Assembly (NCBI RefSeq): GCF_000959525.1
Contig: NZ_CP009831.1
Coordinates: 186,001-250,000 of the forward strand
Direction of reading: 5' to 3'
Source: Burkholderia multivorans ATCC BAA-247
Lineage (GTDB): Bacteria; Pseudomonadota; Gammaproteobacteria; Burkholderiales; Burkholderiaceae
Length of the DNA: 64,000 nt
The position numbers and the translations under genes are program-made. Below the pieces are notes generated by a model. That model ran no database searches, was not told the origin of the DNA, and was given only the letters and a program-made list of their open reading frames with translations. Shown here piece after piece: positions 31,096-40,885 of this stretch; position 1 is the stretch's first letter, and each line of letters starts with the position of its first letter.

Positions 31096-31165
31096 GCGTG
31101 CTGGCCCTCGACCGCTTGATCGTTGTTATCCGTTACCGACTGCATGAACCGCGTTCCTCCCCGCG

Positions 31166-33043
31166 TCAGGCTGCGCTGCGCGTCCCCATCCGAACCGGCC
31201 AGCGCATCAGCTCGCCGCGCTGCGGCGAGCGCAGCACGGACTGAGTAAAAGAATGTGTCGAAACGTGACGAGCGACGTAGTGCTCGAGGATCACGCCAAA
31301 TAGAAAAGGGCTCGCGCCGTCAAAGCCGGCCTCGTCCACGGTCAGAACGCATTCGATGCCTCGACCGAACCGCAACGGGCCGTGGCCGGGCAGTTTCTTC
31401 GTCACGGGACGCGTCTCGACACGGACCAGGCTGTCGATCTGTCGGCGGAAACGCGCGTCGTCGGCAGCGGCAAACAAAATCAGAATGTCGCGTAGCGCGC
31501 TTCCGTCCTGAGTCTCCAGCCTGCCGTAGTCGAGGTTCAGCTGACCGATCAGCCGCCATGCCGCGTCTCCCTGTGCAAGCGGCGCACGTGCAGCGCTCGG
31601 CGCACGGACGAGTTCCGTTCGCCTGACGGGCGCGCTGATTTCGACAGTCAGATCGTTCGCACCGTCGGGCTCCAGCAAGCTCGGCAGATCGCTGTTCGTC
31701 AACCATGCATCCACCGACAGATATTTCATGGCCTGCGGATAGGATTGCTCATTTTCATCGACCAGTGAAACGAACACGTCGGTACTCACGTATGGCGTAC
31801 GAGCGCCGTAGCGACGGTATGACGTCTTCGCCGTTCCGTGCTCGCGGCGGATCGTGAAATAGCGCCCGTGATCGGCTTTATTGTTCAGAAGCGCCCGGTA
31901 CAGCGGCCGAAACTCGAGCGATGCCGCTCCTTTGCTGACGAAGCCATGCAACGCCTCCACCGCGAACACCTCGTAATCCGAGCCGTTCTGCCTGTCGGGC
32001 TGCACGAGAATTTCGGCGCCCGTGCCCGGCACCTCGGCGGGATCGCTCGTGCGGCGAAACAGGTTGATGACCGGTGTACAGAAGAGGGCGAAGCGGGAAG
32101 CGTCGACGTGCTCGACCAGCGAACCGTCGAATCGATCCAGCAGCACGACGATCTCGGCTTCGCGATCGGTCAAATATCGCAATCCCGCATTCAGACCGGT
32201 CAGCGTGAAAAACCAGAAGCGCGCGGGACACGTCGCATATTCGTGCAGCAGGTTATGGCCATGAAACTTCGTCCCGACGAGCGGCAGCAAGCTCTCGTCG
32301 ACAGCCAGCCCCGTATGCTCGATGGCGCGATCGCGGACAACGCCGAATGATCGGTTCGAATCGGCGAAACGATTCGGCATCCCGATCACGGAAGCCACGG
32401 CGCCAGCGTGGATCAGCTCGAACAGCCGCGATGCGACGCGCTCGTCGCCTGCCAGGTAGACGGACAACCGATCGAGACCGCGCAGCTCATCGAAGCGCGC
32501 TTCGCCGGTGGCACGGAGCCTGAGACGCAATGCGCCGCGAATCGGCCGGTCGGCTGCGCCATAGCGCTCTACCGATGGAATGTCCGGCGGCACGCCGGTC
32601 AGGCGCGCCGAAACGATCTCCAACGGATACAGCGTCACATCGAGACCGCTGCGAAACGTGCAGGGCGTGCGCTCACCATCGGGCACGCGGCTCGTGAACG
32701 CCGTGCCGCGAGGGACACGAAAACCCTCGAGCAAATTGCCTTGCTGTTCGTCGGGATAGAGACGCGCTACCGCGATCGATGGCGTTGGGGCGACGTAGTT
32801 CGGATAGACCGTTTCGAGCAGCCGGCTGCTCAGCAACGGGAACGCGGCATCCAGTTTCAACTGCAGCCGGGCCGTCGTGAAACTCGCGGCTTGCACCAGA
32901 CGCTCGACAAAGGGATCGGCAATCTCGCCGGCATGCAGGCCCAGCCGGCGCGCAATCTTCGGATGCGCCTGCGCAAACTCCTCCACCAGCTCCTTGAAAT
33001 AGAGCAGTTCTCGAGAGTAGGCATCAAGCAGATGAGGGTTCAT
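31166..33043 (-). CDS. tssF: Type VI secretion baseplate protein TssF
   Basis: 625 residues, close to the usual TssF length. The family opening is clear: LLDAYSRELLYFKELVEEFA followed by HPKIARRLGL and FVERLVQAASF. TssF, with TssG, TssE and TssK, forms the baseplate wedge under the VgrG spike. The ATG at 33043 begins exactly at the family start; an in-frame ATG 14 codons upstream is less likely. tssG, normally next to it, is absent; a VgrG-Rhs gene follows after 70 bases instead. Confidence 0.93.
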   Translation of the reverse strand: MNPHLLDAYSRELLYFKELVEEFAQAHPKIARRLGLHAGEIADPFVERLVQAASFTTARLQLKLDAAFPLLSSRLLETVYPNYVAPTPSIAVARLYPDEQQGNLLEGFRVPRGTAFTSRVPDGERTPCTFRSGLDVTLYPLEIVSARLTGVPPDIPSVERYGAADRPIRGALRLRLRATGEARFDELRGLDRLSVYLAGDERVASRLFELIHAGAVASVIGMPNRFADSNRSFGVVRDRAIEHTGLAVDESLLPLVGTKFHGHNLLHEYATCPARFWFFTLTGLNAGLRYLTDREAEIVVLLDRFDGSLVEHVDASRFALFCTPVINLFRRTSDPAEVPGTGAEILVQPDRQNGSDYEVFAVEALHGFVSKGAASLEFRPLYRALLNNKADHGRYFTIRREHGTAKTSYRRYGARTPYVSTDVFVSLVDENEQSYPQAMKYLSVDAWLTNSDLPSLLEPDGANDLTVEISAPVRRTELVRAPSAARAPLAQGDAAWRLIGQLNLDYGRLETQDGSALRDILILFAAADDARFRRQIDSLVRVETRPVTKKLPGHGPLRFGRGIECVLTVDEAGFDGASPFLFGVILEHYVARHVSTHSFTQSVLRSPQRGELMRWPVRMGTRSAA

Positions 33044-33395
33044 GGCACGCGCAATCCGGGTTCCACGCCAAGCGTTCGACGGCATCGCTGTCGGCAATGT
33101 GTCGAATGCTAGTCGCAAAGACCATCTCAAAAAATCCCTGGCGGAACCGAGAAGTCGGATCGACATCCCGCATCGGCGATGCGTGTTTTCGAGATATAAA
33201 CCGTTGTCCTGATCATTGCATTGACAACGTGATCCGCGGGCAAGTCCCTGCGCGCGTGCGCGTCGCTCAGGGATCTCTTGAAGTTCGCTGCTTGTACCAT
33301 CGTGCAGATGCACGGGTCGCGAATGGTCGGAAGCGCCGCATCATGCAGCGCTCTTTTAACTTGAGTATGAAAGGGAGAGACGCGGCGTCCGCCGC
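33044..33395. other. Intergenic region upstream of tssF and downstream of hpnG
   Basis: About 350 bases containing the presumed promoter of the tssF-tssM operon and the 3' end of the hopanoid operon. No gene, hairpin with T-run or repeat was recognised. Confidence 0.45.
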
Positions 33396-34100
33396 TCAGA
33401 CGATCCGCAGCGCGCCTTCGCGCCCGAACGCATGCCGTGCCTGGATCAGCGTCGTGCGCGCGGCACGCGCGTCGCTCGCGACCTGCAACAGCGGGCCGAG
33501 TTGCGACGGCTGCTTCAGCAGCTCGCGCAGAATCGGCAGGATGGCGGTGCTGCCGTCGTCGCGCAGCCCGGCGGTCGCCGCGCGCGGCAGCGTGCGCCAC
33601 GCGGGATCGACGATCGCGCGGCACACCGCGAAAGGCACGCCACGCGCCGCCGCGAACGCAGCGGCGATATGCGATTCCATGTCGACGGCGAGCGCGCCCT
33701 TCGCGCGATGCAGCGACGCCTTCTCCTGCTCGGTGACGACGGGTGCGGTGACGGCCGCGATCGCACCGCGAGACACGCGCGTCCATACCGGCGTGTCGTG
33801 CAAGGCGACGACGAGCCGCGCGCTCCAGTCGGCGTCGGTCTGCACGCGGCCGAACGGCCCGTCGACCGCATCGGCGACGACGAGCGCGCCCGGCTTCAGG
33901 TCAGGGGCCAGACCGCCGGCCGTGCCGAAGCTCACGATGCCCGCACAGCCGCGCGCAGTCGCTTCGGTGAGCGCACGCTCGAGCCGGTCGGCCCGCGCGG
34001 CGAACACGGCCTCGACGCCGTCGCCGCGCGCGATGCGCGCCTCGAACGCCATGCCCGTCACCGCGATGACGGGCAGCCCGCCGCTCTGCCGCGATGCCAT
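33396..34100 (-). CDS. hpnG: Hopanoid-associated phosphorylase HpnG
   Basis: 234 residues of the nucleoside phosphorylase fold: VSFGTAGGLAPDLKPGALVVAD near residue 60 and the VDMESH motif near 150. HpnG removes adenine from adenosylhopane to give phosphoribosylhopane in bacteriohopanepolyol synthesis. It is the last gene of a minus-strand hopanoid operon and starts five bases after the squalene-hopene cyclase stop. The ATG at 34100 fits the spacing; an in-frame ATG 16 codons later (GMAFEARIA) is possible. Confidence 0.92.
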   Translation of the reverse strand: MASRQSGGLPVIAVTGMAFEARIARGDGVEAVFAARADRLERALTEATARGCAGIVSFGTAGGLAPDLKPGALVVADAVDGPFGRVQTDADWSARLVVALHDTPVWTRVSRGAIAAVTAPVVTEQEKASLHRAKGALAVDMESHIAAAFAAARGVPFAVCRAIVDPAWRTLPRAATAGLRDDGSTAILPILRELLKQPSQLGPLLQVASDARAARTTLIQARHAFGREGALRIV

Positions 34101-34105
34101 CCGCG

Positions 34106-36079
34106 TCAGATCCCGACCGTGACGCGCGTCGTGTTGTCGCGCTTCAGGTTGCGGTAGCGCGCCAGCGCCCACAGCGGGAAGAACTTGCGATAGCCGTGAT
34201 AGCGCAGATAGAACACGCGCGGGAAGCCCGTCGCGGTGAAGCGCGCTTCGTCCCACAGGCCGTGCTCCTTCTGTTCGGCGATCAGGTAGTCGATCCCGCG
34301 CTTGACCGCCGGATTGTTGACCTCGCCGGCTGCCATCAGGCCGAGCAGCGCCCATGCCGTCTGCGATGCGGTGCTCGGTGCGGGCTCGTAGCCGCGGTAG
34401 TTCAGCTTGTAGCTGTCGCCGTCCTCGCCCCAGCCGCCGTCCTTGTTCTGAATCGACAGCAGCCATTGCGCGGCGCGCTTCACGCGCGCGTCGTCCGGCC
34501 CGAGGCCCGCCGCGTTCAGCGCGCACAGCGCCGTCCACGTGCCGTACACGTAGTTCATCCCCCAGCGGCCGTACCAGCTGCCGTCCGGCTCCTGCTCCTT
34601 CAGCATGTAGTCGAGCGCGCGGCGCGCCGCGTCGCTGGTCAGCGCGGTTTCGCCGAGCTGCGACAGCATCGACAGACAGCGGCCCGACACGTCGGCCGTC
34701 GGCGGATCGAGCAGCGCGCCGTGATCGGAAAACGGGATGTTGTTCAGGTAGTACTGCGTGTTTTCCGGCTCGAACGCGCCCCAGCCGCCGTCGCTGCTCT
34801 GCATGCCGACGACCCACTCGCGCGCACGCGCGATCGACTCGCGATACGTGTCGGACTGGTTCAGCTTTTGCGCGCGATCCATCGCCATCGCGACGACGGC
34901 CGTATCGTCGACGTCCGGGTAGTGCGGGTTCGCGTACTGGAACGCCCAGCCGCCGGGACGCACGTGCGGACGGCGCGAGATCCAGTCGCCGCGCACGTCG
35001 AGGATCTGCAGCGGACGCAGCCAGTCGAGGCCGCGCACCGCCGCCTGCTCGGCGCGCGGATCGCGCGTCTCGAGCAGCGCATGCGCGGCGAGCGAGGTAT
35101 CCCAGACGGGCGACAGGCACGGCTGGCAATAGGCTTCGTCTTCGTGCACGACGAGCAGCTTCTCGATCGACTTGCGTGCGATCGCGCGATTCGGATGATC
35201 TTCCGCATAGCCGAGCACGTCGTACATCATCACCGCGTTGGCCATCGCCGGATAGATCGCGCCGAGGCCGTCCTCGCCGTTCAGCCGCTCGTCGACGAAC
35301 GCGACGGCCTGACGAATCGCGCGCTCGCGCGTATAAGCCGGAAACAGCCCGTCGACCGCGCGCAGCACGTGATCGACCGCACGGAAGAACGCGAACCAGC
35401 CGGCGCTCTGGTGACCCTGGCGCGGCAGCAGGCCCGCGTTGACGGGCGGATCGATGAACAGCTCGTCGATGCGGACGCCGCGCGGATTCTTCGCAAGCGG
35501 ACGCTTCGCATTCAGCACGAGCAGCGGCACGATCACCGTGCGCGCCCAGTACGACACCTTCGACAGATGGAACGGGAACCACTGCGGCAGCAGCATGATC
35601 TCGACCGGCATCATCGGCACCGCGCGCCACGGAATCGCGCCGTACAGCGCGAGCTGAATCCGCGTGAACACGTTCGACATCTCGGCGCCGCCCATCGCGT
35701 GGATCGCGCGGCGCGCGCGCTGCATGTGCTCGGCGTTTTCGTCGTCGCCGATCACCTTCAGCGCGAAGTACGCCTTCACGCTCGCGCTGATGTTCGGCGC
35801 GCCGTCGGTAAACAGCGGCCAGCCGCCGTCGGCCTGCTGGATCCGGCGCAGATAGCGGCCGATCTTCTGTTCGAGCTCGAGATTCGGCGTCTCGCCGAGA
35901 TAGTGGACGAGCAGCACGTATTCGGCGGGAATCGTCGAATCGGCTTCGAGTTCGTAGACCCAGTGCCCGTCCGCGTTCTGCGCGGCGAGCAGCGCGTCGG
36001 TCGCGCGTGCGACGGCCGCATCGAGCTCGGCCGGCACGGTGCCGGCCGACAGGGTAGCCATATCGGTGAGATCGTTCAT
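34106..36079 (-). CDS. shc: Squalene-hopene cyclase
   Basis: 657 residues, the standard size. It cyclises squalene to hopene at the membrane. The catalytic acid motif DVDDTA lies near residue 390. Several QW repeats (for example QQADGGWPLF, QSSDGGWGAF, QEPDGSWYGRWG, QNKDGGWGED) stabilise the double-barrel fold. The ATG at 36079 has a purine-rich AGAGGGA upstream. It is preceded by hpnE (11-base gap) and followed by hpnG, so squalene formation and its cyclisation share one operon. Confidence 0.97.
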   Translation of the reverse strand: MNDLTDMATLSAGTVPAELDAAVARATDALLAAQNADGHWVYELEADSTIPAEYVLLVHYLGETPNLELEQKIGRYLRRIQQADGGWPLFTDGAPNISASVKAYFALKVIGDDENAEHMQRARRAIHAMGGAEMSNVFTRIQLALYGAIPWRAVPMMPVEIMLLPQWFPFHLSKVSYWARTVIVPLLVLNAKRPLAKNPRGVRIDELFIDPPVNAGLLPRQGHQSAGWFAFFRAVDHVLRAVDGLFPAYTRERAIRQAVAFVDERLNGEDGLGAIYPAMANAVMMYDVLGYAEDHPNRAIARKSIEKLLVVHEDEAYCQPCLSPVWDTSLAAHALLETRDPRAEQAAVRGLDWLRPLQILDVRGDWISRRPHVRPGGWAFQYANPHYPDVDDTAVVAMAMDRAQKLNQSDTYRESIARAREWVVGMQSSDGGWGAFEPENTQYYLNNIPFSDHGALLDPPTADVSGRCLSMLSQLGETALTSDAARRALDYMLKEQEPDGSWYGRWGMNYVYGTWTALCALNAAGLGPDDARVKRAAQWLLSIQNKDGGWGEDGDSYKLNYRGYEPAPSTASQTAWALLGLMAAGEVNNPAVKRGIDYLIAEQKEHGLWDEARFTATGFPRVFYLRYHGYRKFFPLWALARYRNLKRDNTTRVTVGI

Positions 36080-36090
36080 CGGTCCCTCTC

Positions 36091-37344
36091 TTATTGTGTC
36101 TGGAGCGCATCCGCGGCCTGCTGGCCGGAACGGATCGCGCCCTCGATCGTGGCGGGCAAGCCGGTGGCAATCCAGTCGCCCGCCAGCACAAGGTTGGTCC
36201 AGCGCGTACGCACGGCCGGACGTTTCATTTCCTGCGACGGCACCGCCGCAAATCCCGCGCGCGGCTCGACCACGAGCTGCCACGGCGGGACTGCCGCCGC
36301 GTTCGCGCCCGTCACGCGCGCCACGTCTTCCCACAGCCGCCGCGCGAGCGCCTCGCGCGGCAGGTCGAGCCAGCGGCCGGCATCGTGAACCGTCGCCGCG
36401 AGCTGACCCTCGCCGGTGCGCACGGCATCGGCGACGCCGTTGATGACGGTCGTGTCAAGCGGCGCGCCGGGCGGCGGCTCGGCCGCGAAATAGGCGGTCG
36501 CGACCGCGCCGAACGCGTCGGGCGCGGCCAGATCGGGCACGAGCGGCTGCGCAACGTCCGGCGGCACGGCCAGCACGACCGCGTCGCCCGGCGCGAGATC
36601 GATTCGCTGCCCGCCGGCCGCGAGCGCGTCGACCGCGTTGCCGCGCGCGCCGAACTCGAGCGCATCGAGCCGCGAGCGCAGCCGGATCTGCGCGCCACCG
36701 TGCTGCAGCATCCGCAGCGCCGGTTCGACGAACGCGCTACCGAGCCCGTGCCGCGCGACGAGCGGCCGGCAGCCGGGGCCGCCGGCCGCGAGCGTCCCGC
36801 ACAGCGCCGCGCGCGCCAGCTCGGCGGTCGCATGACGCGGCTCGACGTTCAGCACGCGAAGAAAATGCGGCCGCAGCCAGCGCTCCCACAGCACGCCGTC
36901 GCAGCGCATCGTCTGCGCGAGCGAGCGGCCGGTGCGCGCGAACGCGAGCGAGGCGAGCGACGCGTAGTCGAGCGGCGTCGTGCCCGGTGCGCGTGCGGTC
37001 GCGTCGAACAGCCACGACGGCCAGCGCCGATTCCCGAAGCGCAGCGTCCAGCGCTGCTGCGACGCGAGATCGACGACCGGAAATTCGGACGACGACGGGC
37101 CCGTCAGCTGATCGGCCGCGCCGATCGTGCGCAGATAGCGCTGCGTCGCCGCCTGCCCCGCGAACACGCGATGCAGGCCGCTGTCGACCGTCGTACCGAG
37201 CGTCGAGTCGAACCACGAGCGGCAACGGCCGCCCGCATGCGCGTGCGCGTCGTGCAGCACGATGCGCCGCCCGCGACGTTGCAGCTCGACGGCGGCCGAC
37301 AGGCCCGCGAGACCGGCACCGATCACGTGGACGGTTCTGGGCAT
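36091..37344 (-). CDS. hpnE: Hydroxysqualene dehydroxylase HpnE
   Basis: 417 residues. An amino-terminal FAD-binding Rossmann motif GAGLAGLSAAVEL, then HAGGRCRSW and a carboxy-terminal FAD segment (LVLAGDWIATGLPATIEGAIRSG). HpnE is known to reduce hydroxysqualene to squalene, the last of the HpnCDE steps. It starts four bases after the hpnD stop. hpnC, which makes hydroxysqualene from presqualene diphosphate, is not in the window. Confidence 0.93.
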   Translation of the reverse strand: MPRTVHVIGAGLAGLSAAVELQRRGRRIVLHDAHAHAGGRCRSWFDSTLGTTVDSGLHRVFAGQAATQRYLRTIGAADQLTGPSSSEFPVVDLASQQRWTLRFGNRRWPSWLFDATARAPGTTPLDYASLASLAFARTGRSLAQTMRCDGVLWERWLRPHFLRVLNVEPRHATAELARAALCGTLAAGGPGCRPLVARHGLGSAFVEPALRMLQHGGAQIRLRSRLDALEFGARGNAVDALAAGGQRIDLAPGDAVVLAVPPDVAQPLVPDLAAPDAFGAVATAYFAAEPPPGAPLDTTVINGVADAVRTGEGQLAATVHDAGRWLDLPREALARRLWEDVARVTGANAAAVPPWQLVVEPRAGFAAVPSQEMKRPAVRTRWTNLVLAGDWIATGLPATIEGAIRSGQQAADALQTQ

Positions 37345-37348
37345 CGGC

Positions 37349-38209
37349 TCAGAACAGCGCGTAGCGCGCGGCGATCATCAGCATCCGCGCCTTCGGCTTG
37401 CGCAGCGGCGCGCGCGGTGCCGCAAAGCCGCGGGCGACCGCCGCCTCGAGAATGCAGCGATACGCGCCCGACATGATCCGCGGCGCCTTCACCTGCGCGC
37501 GTGCGCAAGTGTCCATCACCGCATCGGCCTGCCTGAAATGTTCGAGCGCGCGTTCGACGAGCGTCGCGCACACGCGCGGCAACGCCGGGTCGCGGGCGAT
37601 CGTGGCCGGATCGGAAATCGCGATCCCTTCGCGCTGCAGCAGTTCGCGCGGCAGATAGCAGCGGTTGATCGCCGCGTCGTCGTCGATGTCGCGCAGGATG
37701 TTCGTCAATTGCAGCGCGCGGCCGAGGTGGTGCGACAGCTTGATGCCTTCGGCTTCCGGCATCCCGAAAATTCTCACCGACAGCCGGCCGGCCGCGCTCG
37801 CCACGCGGTCGCAATAGAGGTCGAGCGTCGGCTCGTCGGGCGCGCAGATATCCTCGGCGGCGTCCATCGCCATCCCGTCGATCATCGCGTGGAAGTCGTC
37901 GCGCTGCAGATTGAATGCGCGGATTTCGCGTTCGAGCGCGACCAGGTGGCGCGGCGGATGGCCGGCGAAGCACGCGTCGATGTCGGCGCGCCAGCGTTCG
38001 AGGCCCGCGGCGCGCTCGGCGCGCGGCAGGTCGCTGTCGGCGATATCGTCCACCGCGCGGCAAAACGCGTAGACCTGGAACATCGCGTCGCGCTGCACGG
38101 CCGGCAGGATGCGCATCGCGAGGTAGAAAGAACTGCCCGATGTGACGGCAGCGGCGTCGGTTTCTTGTTCGTCCACGACGAGATTGGAAACGGCCAAGAC
38201 GAGCTCCAC
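37349..38209 (-). CDS. hpnD: Presqualene diphosphate synthase HpnD
   Basis: About 286 residues of the squalene/phytoene synthase family. The two Asp-rich motifs that bind Mg-diphosphate are DDIAD (first) and DIDDD within LTNILRDIDDDA (second). HpnD joins two farnesyl diphosphates into presqualene diphosphate. The start is uncertain: no ATG fits, and the GTG at 38209 is used because it lies shortly before the conserved TSGSSFYLAMRILP; a TTG further upstream is less likely. It is the first gene of the operon. A TATACT hexamer on this strand near 38346 may be its -10. Confidence 0.9.
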   Translation of the reverse strand: MELVLAVSNLVVDEQETDAAAVTSGSSFYLAMRILPAVQRDAMFQVYAFCRAVDDIADSDLPRAERAAGLERWRADIDACFAGHPPRHLVALEREIRAFNLQRDDFHAMIDGMAMDAAEDICAPDEPTLDLYCDRVASAAGRLSVRIFGMPEAEGIKLSHHLGRALQLTNILRDIDDDAAINRCYLPRELLQREGIAISDPATIARDPALPRVCATLVERALEHFRQADAVMDTCARAQVKAPRIMSGAYRCILEAAVARGFAAPRAPLRKPKARMLMIAARYALF

Positions 38210-38486
38210 GGAGACACCCGCGCGGGGCGATTGAAGAAGCGATGCCCGGCTGGGATGGTCAGGCGGCAAATGCGTGCGAGATAGTCGAACGATCGACGCA
38301 GACAGGCACAAATTACCGGCCGGTTGCCGGAATTGGGCGAAAGTATAGCAATCTTTGAAGATCGATGGCGGGCGGTTGCTGCCGCGCGCGCCAGCCGGAA
38401 AGCCGCGCCGCAGCGGGAGCGGCCGGCAAGGCCGGCGCCGCGGGGCGCCGGCATGCGGCCCGGCGAATCGCGCGGCGGCCGCCGCG

Positions 38487-38819
38487 TCAGCCGTAGACGA
38501 TGTCGCGCTGCAGATCGAGCGCGATCAGCCCCATTTCGCGCGTCAGCTGCAGCATCGCACGGCGCTCCAGGCGCGACCCCATGAAGCTCGTCACGCGGCC
38601 GTCCGGTTCGGCCGTGAACTGGAACACCGCGCCGCCGGTGCCGAACCACGCGCCCGGCACGTCGGGCGATTCCGCCCAGTCGATTTCCTCGAACACGCGC
38701 GCGATGCCGGCGCGCACCGCGTCGCTCGCGCCGATCGGCGGCGCGACGTCGCCGAGGTCGTCGAGCGAGTAGGGGCCGGGCTTGTCCGGTTTCCGGTAGA
38801 AGAGATAGTCGACGTTCAT
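38487..38819 (-). CDS. Conserved-looking small protein of unknown function
   Basis: 110 residues with codon use like real genes of this genome. It begins with MNVDYLFYRKPDKPGPYSLDD and continues with an acidic segment (DIGDVAPPIG-like, EEIDWAESPDVPG) and a beta-rich middle (AVFQFTAEPDGRVTSFMG). No signal peptide or membrane helix. It lies between hpnD and a divergent hydrolase, on the same strand as the hopanoid operon but 277 bases upstream, so a link is not clear. Not recognised as a named family. Confidence 0.75.
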   Translation of the reverse strand: MNVDYLFYRKPDKPGPYSLDDLGDVAPPIGASDAVRAGIARVFEEIDWAESPDVPGAWFGTGGAVFQFTAEPDGRVTSFMGSRLERRAMLQLTREMGLIALDLQRDIVYG

Positions 38820-39032
38820 CGGTGAAGCAGCGGAAGACGGCGGGAAAGCGTCAAACTAACGCGCTTTTCCGCAAATTTGAATCAGACTCGCACGAAATTG
38901 TGGCCTCGGCGAGACATTCGGGGCAGCATCGTCGTCGCGCAGGCGACTGCCGGCGCGCGCAGTGCGGCGGCCCGCTTGCGGCACGCCGCGTTCGTCTAAG
39001 ATGACGCTTTGTCCTGATAAAAACGCAGATCC

Positions 39033-39917
39033 ATGGAGACGAACGTGACCGCCCCCTCGCAGTCCGATCACCCGGTTTTCGTGCTCGTGCACGGCGCATG
39101 GCATGGCGCGTGGTGCTTCGCGCACGTCGCCGCCGCGCTGGCCGCGCGCGGCCATCTATCGATCGCGCGCGATCTGCCCGCGCACGGCCTCCACGCGCGC
39201 TTTCCCGCGTCGTATCACGTGCGCCCGCTCGACAAGGACGCGTTCGGCGCCGAGCCGTCGCCGGTCGCGAACACGACGCTCGACGATTACGCGACGCAGG
39301 TGATGCAGGCGGTCGACGACGCATACGCGCTCGGCCGCGGCAAGGTGATCCTGGTCGGCCACAGCATGGGCGGCCTCGCGATCACCGCAGCTGCCGAACG
39401 CGCGCCGGACAAGATCGCGAAGCTCGTCTATCTGGCCGCCTTCATGCCGGCCGCGGGCGTACCGGGCCTCGACTACGTGCGCGCACCGGAGAACCGCGGG
39501 GAATTGCTCGGCCCGCTGATGCTCGCGAGCCCGCGCGTTGCCGGCGCGTTGCGGATCGACCCGCGCAGCGGCGACGCCGACTATCGCGCGGCGACGCGCC
39601 GCGCGCTTTGCGACGACGTCCCGCAGGCCGATTTCGACGCGGTGGCGAACCTGATGAGCTGCGACGTGCCGGCCGCGCCGTTCGCGACGGCGATCCCGAC
39701 GACGGCCGCGCGATGGGGCGCGATCGAGCGCCACTACATCAAGTGCCTGCAGGATCGCGTACTGCTGCCGGCGCTGCAGCAGCGCTTCGTCGACGAAGCC
39801 GATGCGTTCGCGCCCGGCAATCCGACGCACGTGCATCAGCTCGACAGCAGCCATTCGCCGTTCATGTCGCAGCCGGCCGTGCTCGCCGGCGTGCTGGCCG
39901 ACATCGCGAAGCACTGA
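39033..39917 (+). CDS. Alpha/beta-hydrolase (EstC / hydroxynitrile lyase-like esterase group)
   Basis: 294 residues. The oxyanion loop VLVHGAWHGAWCF lies near residue 20, the nucleophile elbow GHSMGG near 110, and a carboxy-terminal LDSSHSPF gives the catalytic His. This is the layout of the plant MES/hydroxynitrile-lyase-like esterase group found in soil bacteria. No secretion signal, so cytoplasmic. The substrate cannot be assigned. It is divergent from the small unknown gene and convergent with the GGDEF gene, 29 bases away. Confidence 0.88.
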   Translation: METNVTAPSQSDHPVFVLVHGAWHGAWCFAHVAAALAARGHLSIARDLPAHGLHARFPASYHVRPLDKDAFGAEPSPVANTTLDDYATQVMQAVDDAYALGRGKVILVGHSMGGLAITAAAERAPDKIAKLVYLAAFMPAAGVPGLDYVRAPENRGELLGPLMLASPRVAGALRIDPRSGDADYRAATRRALCDDVPQADFDAVANLMSCDVPAAPFATAIPTTAARWGAIERHYIKCLQDRVLLPALQQRFVDEADAFAPGNPTHVHQLDSSHSPFMSQPAVLAGVLADIAKH

Positions 39918-39946
39918 CGGACCGACCGACTGATCGACCGCGCCGC

Positions 39947-40885
39947 CTACGCGTAGCCGACCGAGCGGTCGCGGCCGAGCCGTTTCGCGCGATAGAGCGC
40001 GGCGTCCGCGTCGTTGACGAGCGCGTCGCATGCGGGCTGTCCGAGTTTCGCGCACGCGGCGCCGACGCTCGCCGTCACCGCGACGCTGACGCCTTCTGCG
40101 TCCACCGTCGTGCGGCCGATCGCGTCGCGCACCTTGTCCGCGACCTGCAGCGCTTCGTCGAGATTCGTGCAGGGCAGCAGCAGCGCGAATTCCTCGCCGC
40201 CGAAGCGGCCGAACGTATCCTGCGCGCGCACGATCGCCGCGACGCGGCGCGCGGTCTCGCGCAGCACCGCATCGCCGACCGCATGGCCGAAGCGGTCGTT
40301 GATCGCCTTGAAGTGATCGAGATCGAACAGCAGCATCGACAGATCGCCGCCGTAGCGCTGCCAGCGCGCGAACTCTTCGCCGAGCCGCGTCTCGAAGTAG
40401 CGCCGGTTCGCGATGCCGGTGAGGCCGTCGCGGTTCGCATGCTCGCGCAGCTTCGCGACCGCCTCTTCGCGCTCGCGCTGCATCACGCTGACGTGCGTGA
40501 CATCCGAGATCGTCACGCACACCGCTTCGACGTCGCGGCCGCGCGTGAGCGGCATGAACGTGCAGTCCTGCTGCATGTAGTCGACGCCGCCCGTGATCGG
40601 CCGATCGTGCTCGAAACGAAACAGATAGGGCCGCTGCTCCCACGAGCTGAACGCGAAGCTGCCGAGCTGGAACACGCTGTCGAGCTTGCGCGTGAGCCAC
40701 GCGCGCGGCAGGTCGGGGAAGCAGTCGAAGAGGTTGCGGCCGATCACGTCGGCGGCCGGCACGCCGCTGTGGTCCTGCATGAAGCGATTCCACATCAGCA
40801 CGGTCATCCGGCGATCGAGCACGAACAGCCCGAAGCCGACGCGCTCGATCACGAGATCGCTGAGCGACGCGCGTTCGGTCGTCAT
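39947..40885 (-). CDS. PAS-GGDEF diguanylate cyclase
   Basis: 312 residues, soluble. A PAS domain (about 10-130; GFGLFVLDRRMTVLMWN) and a GGDEF domain (about 150-305) with active loop GGEEF and inhibitory RAQD five residues before it, so c-di-GMP synthesis with product feedback is expected. The ATG overlaps the stop of the CheC gene in an ATGA, so the two are translationally coupled. Together with the CheY-like gene upstream they form a three-gene operon, suggesting that the receiver and CheC control this cyclase (inference). Confidence 0.94.
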   Translation of the reverse strand: MTTERASLSDLVIERVGFGLFVLDRRMTVLMWNRFMQDHSGVPAADVIGRNLFDCFPDLPRAWLTRKLDSVFQLGSFAFSSWEQRPYLFRFEHDRPITGGVDYMQQDCTFMPLTRGRDVEAVCVTISDVTHVSVMQREREEAVAKLREHANRDGLTGIANRRYFETRLGEEFARWQRYGGDLSMLLFDLDHFKAINDRFGHAVGDAVLRETARRVAAIVRAQDTFGRFGGEEFALLLPCTNLDEALQVADKVRDAIGRTTVDAEGVSVAVTASVGAACAKLGQPACDALVNDADAALYRAKRLGRDRSVGYA

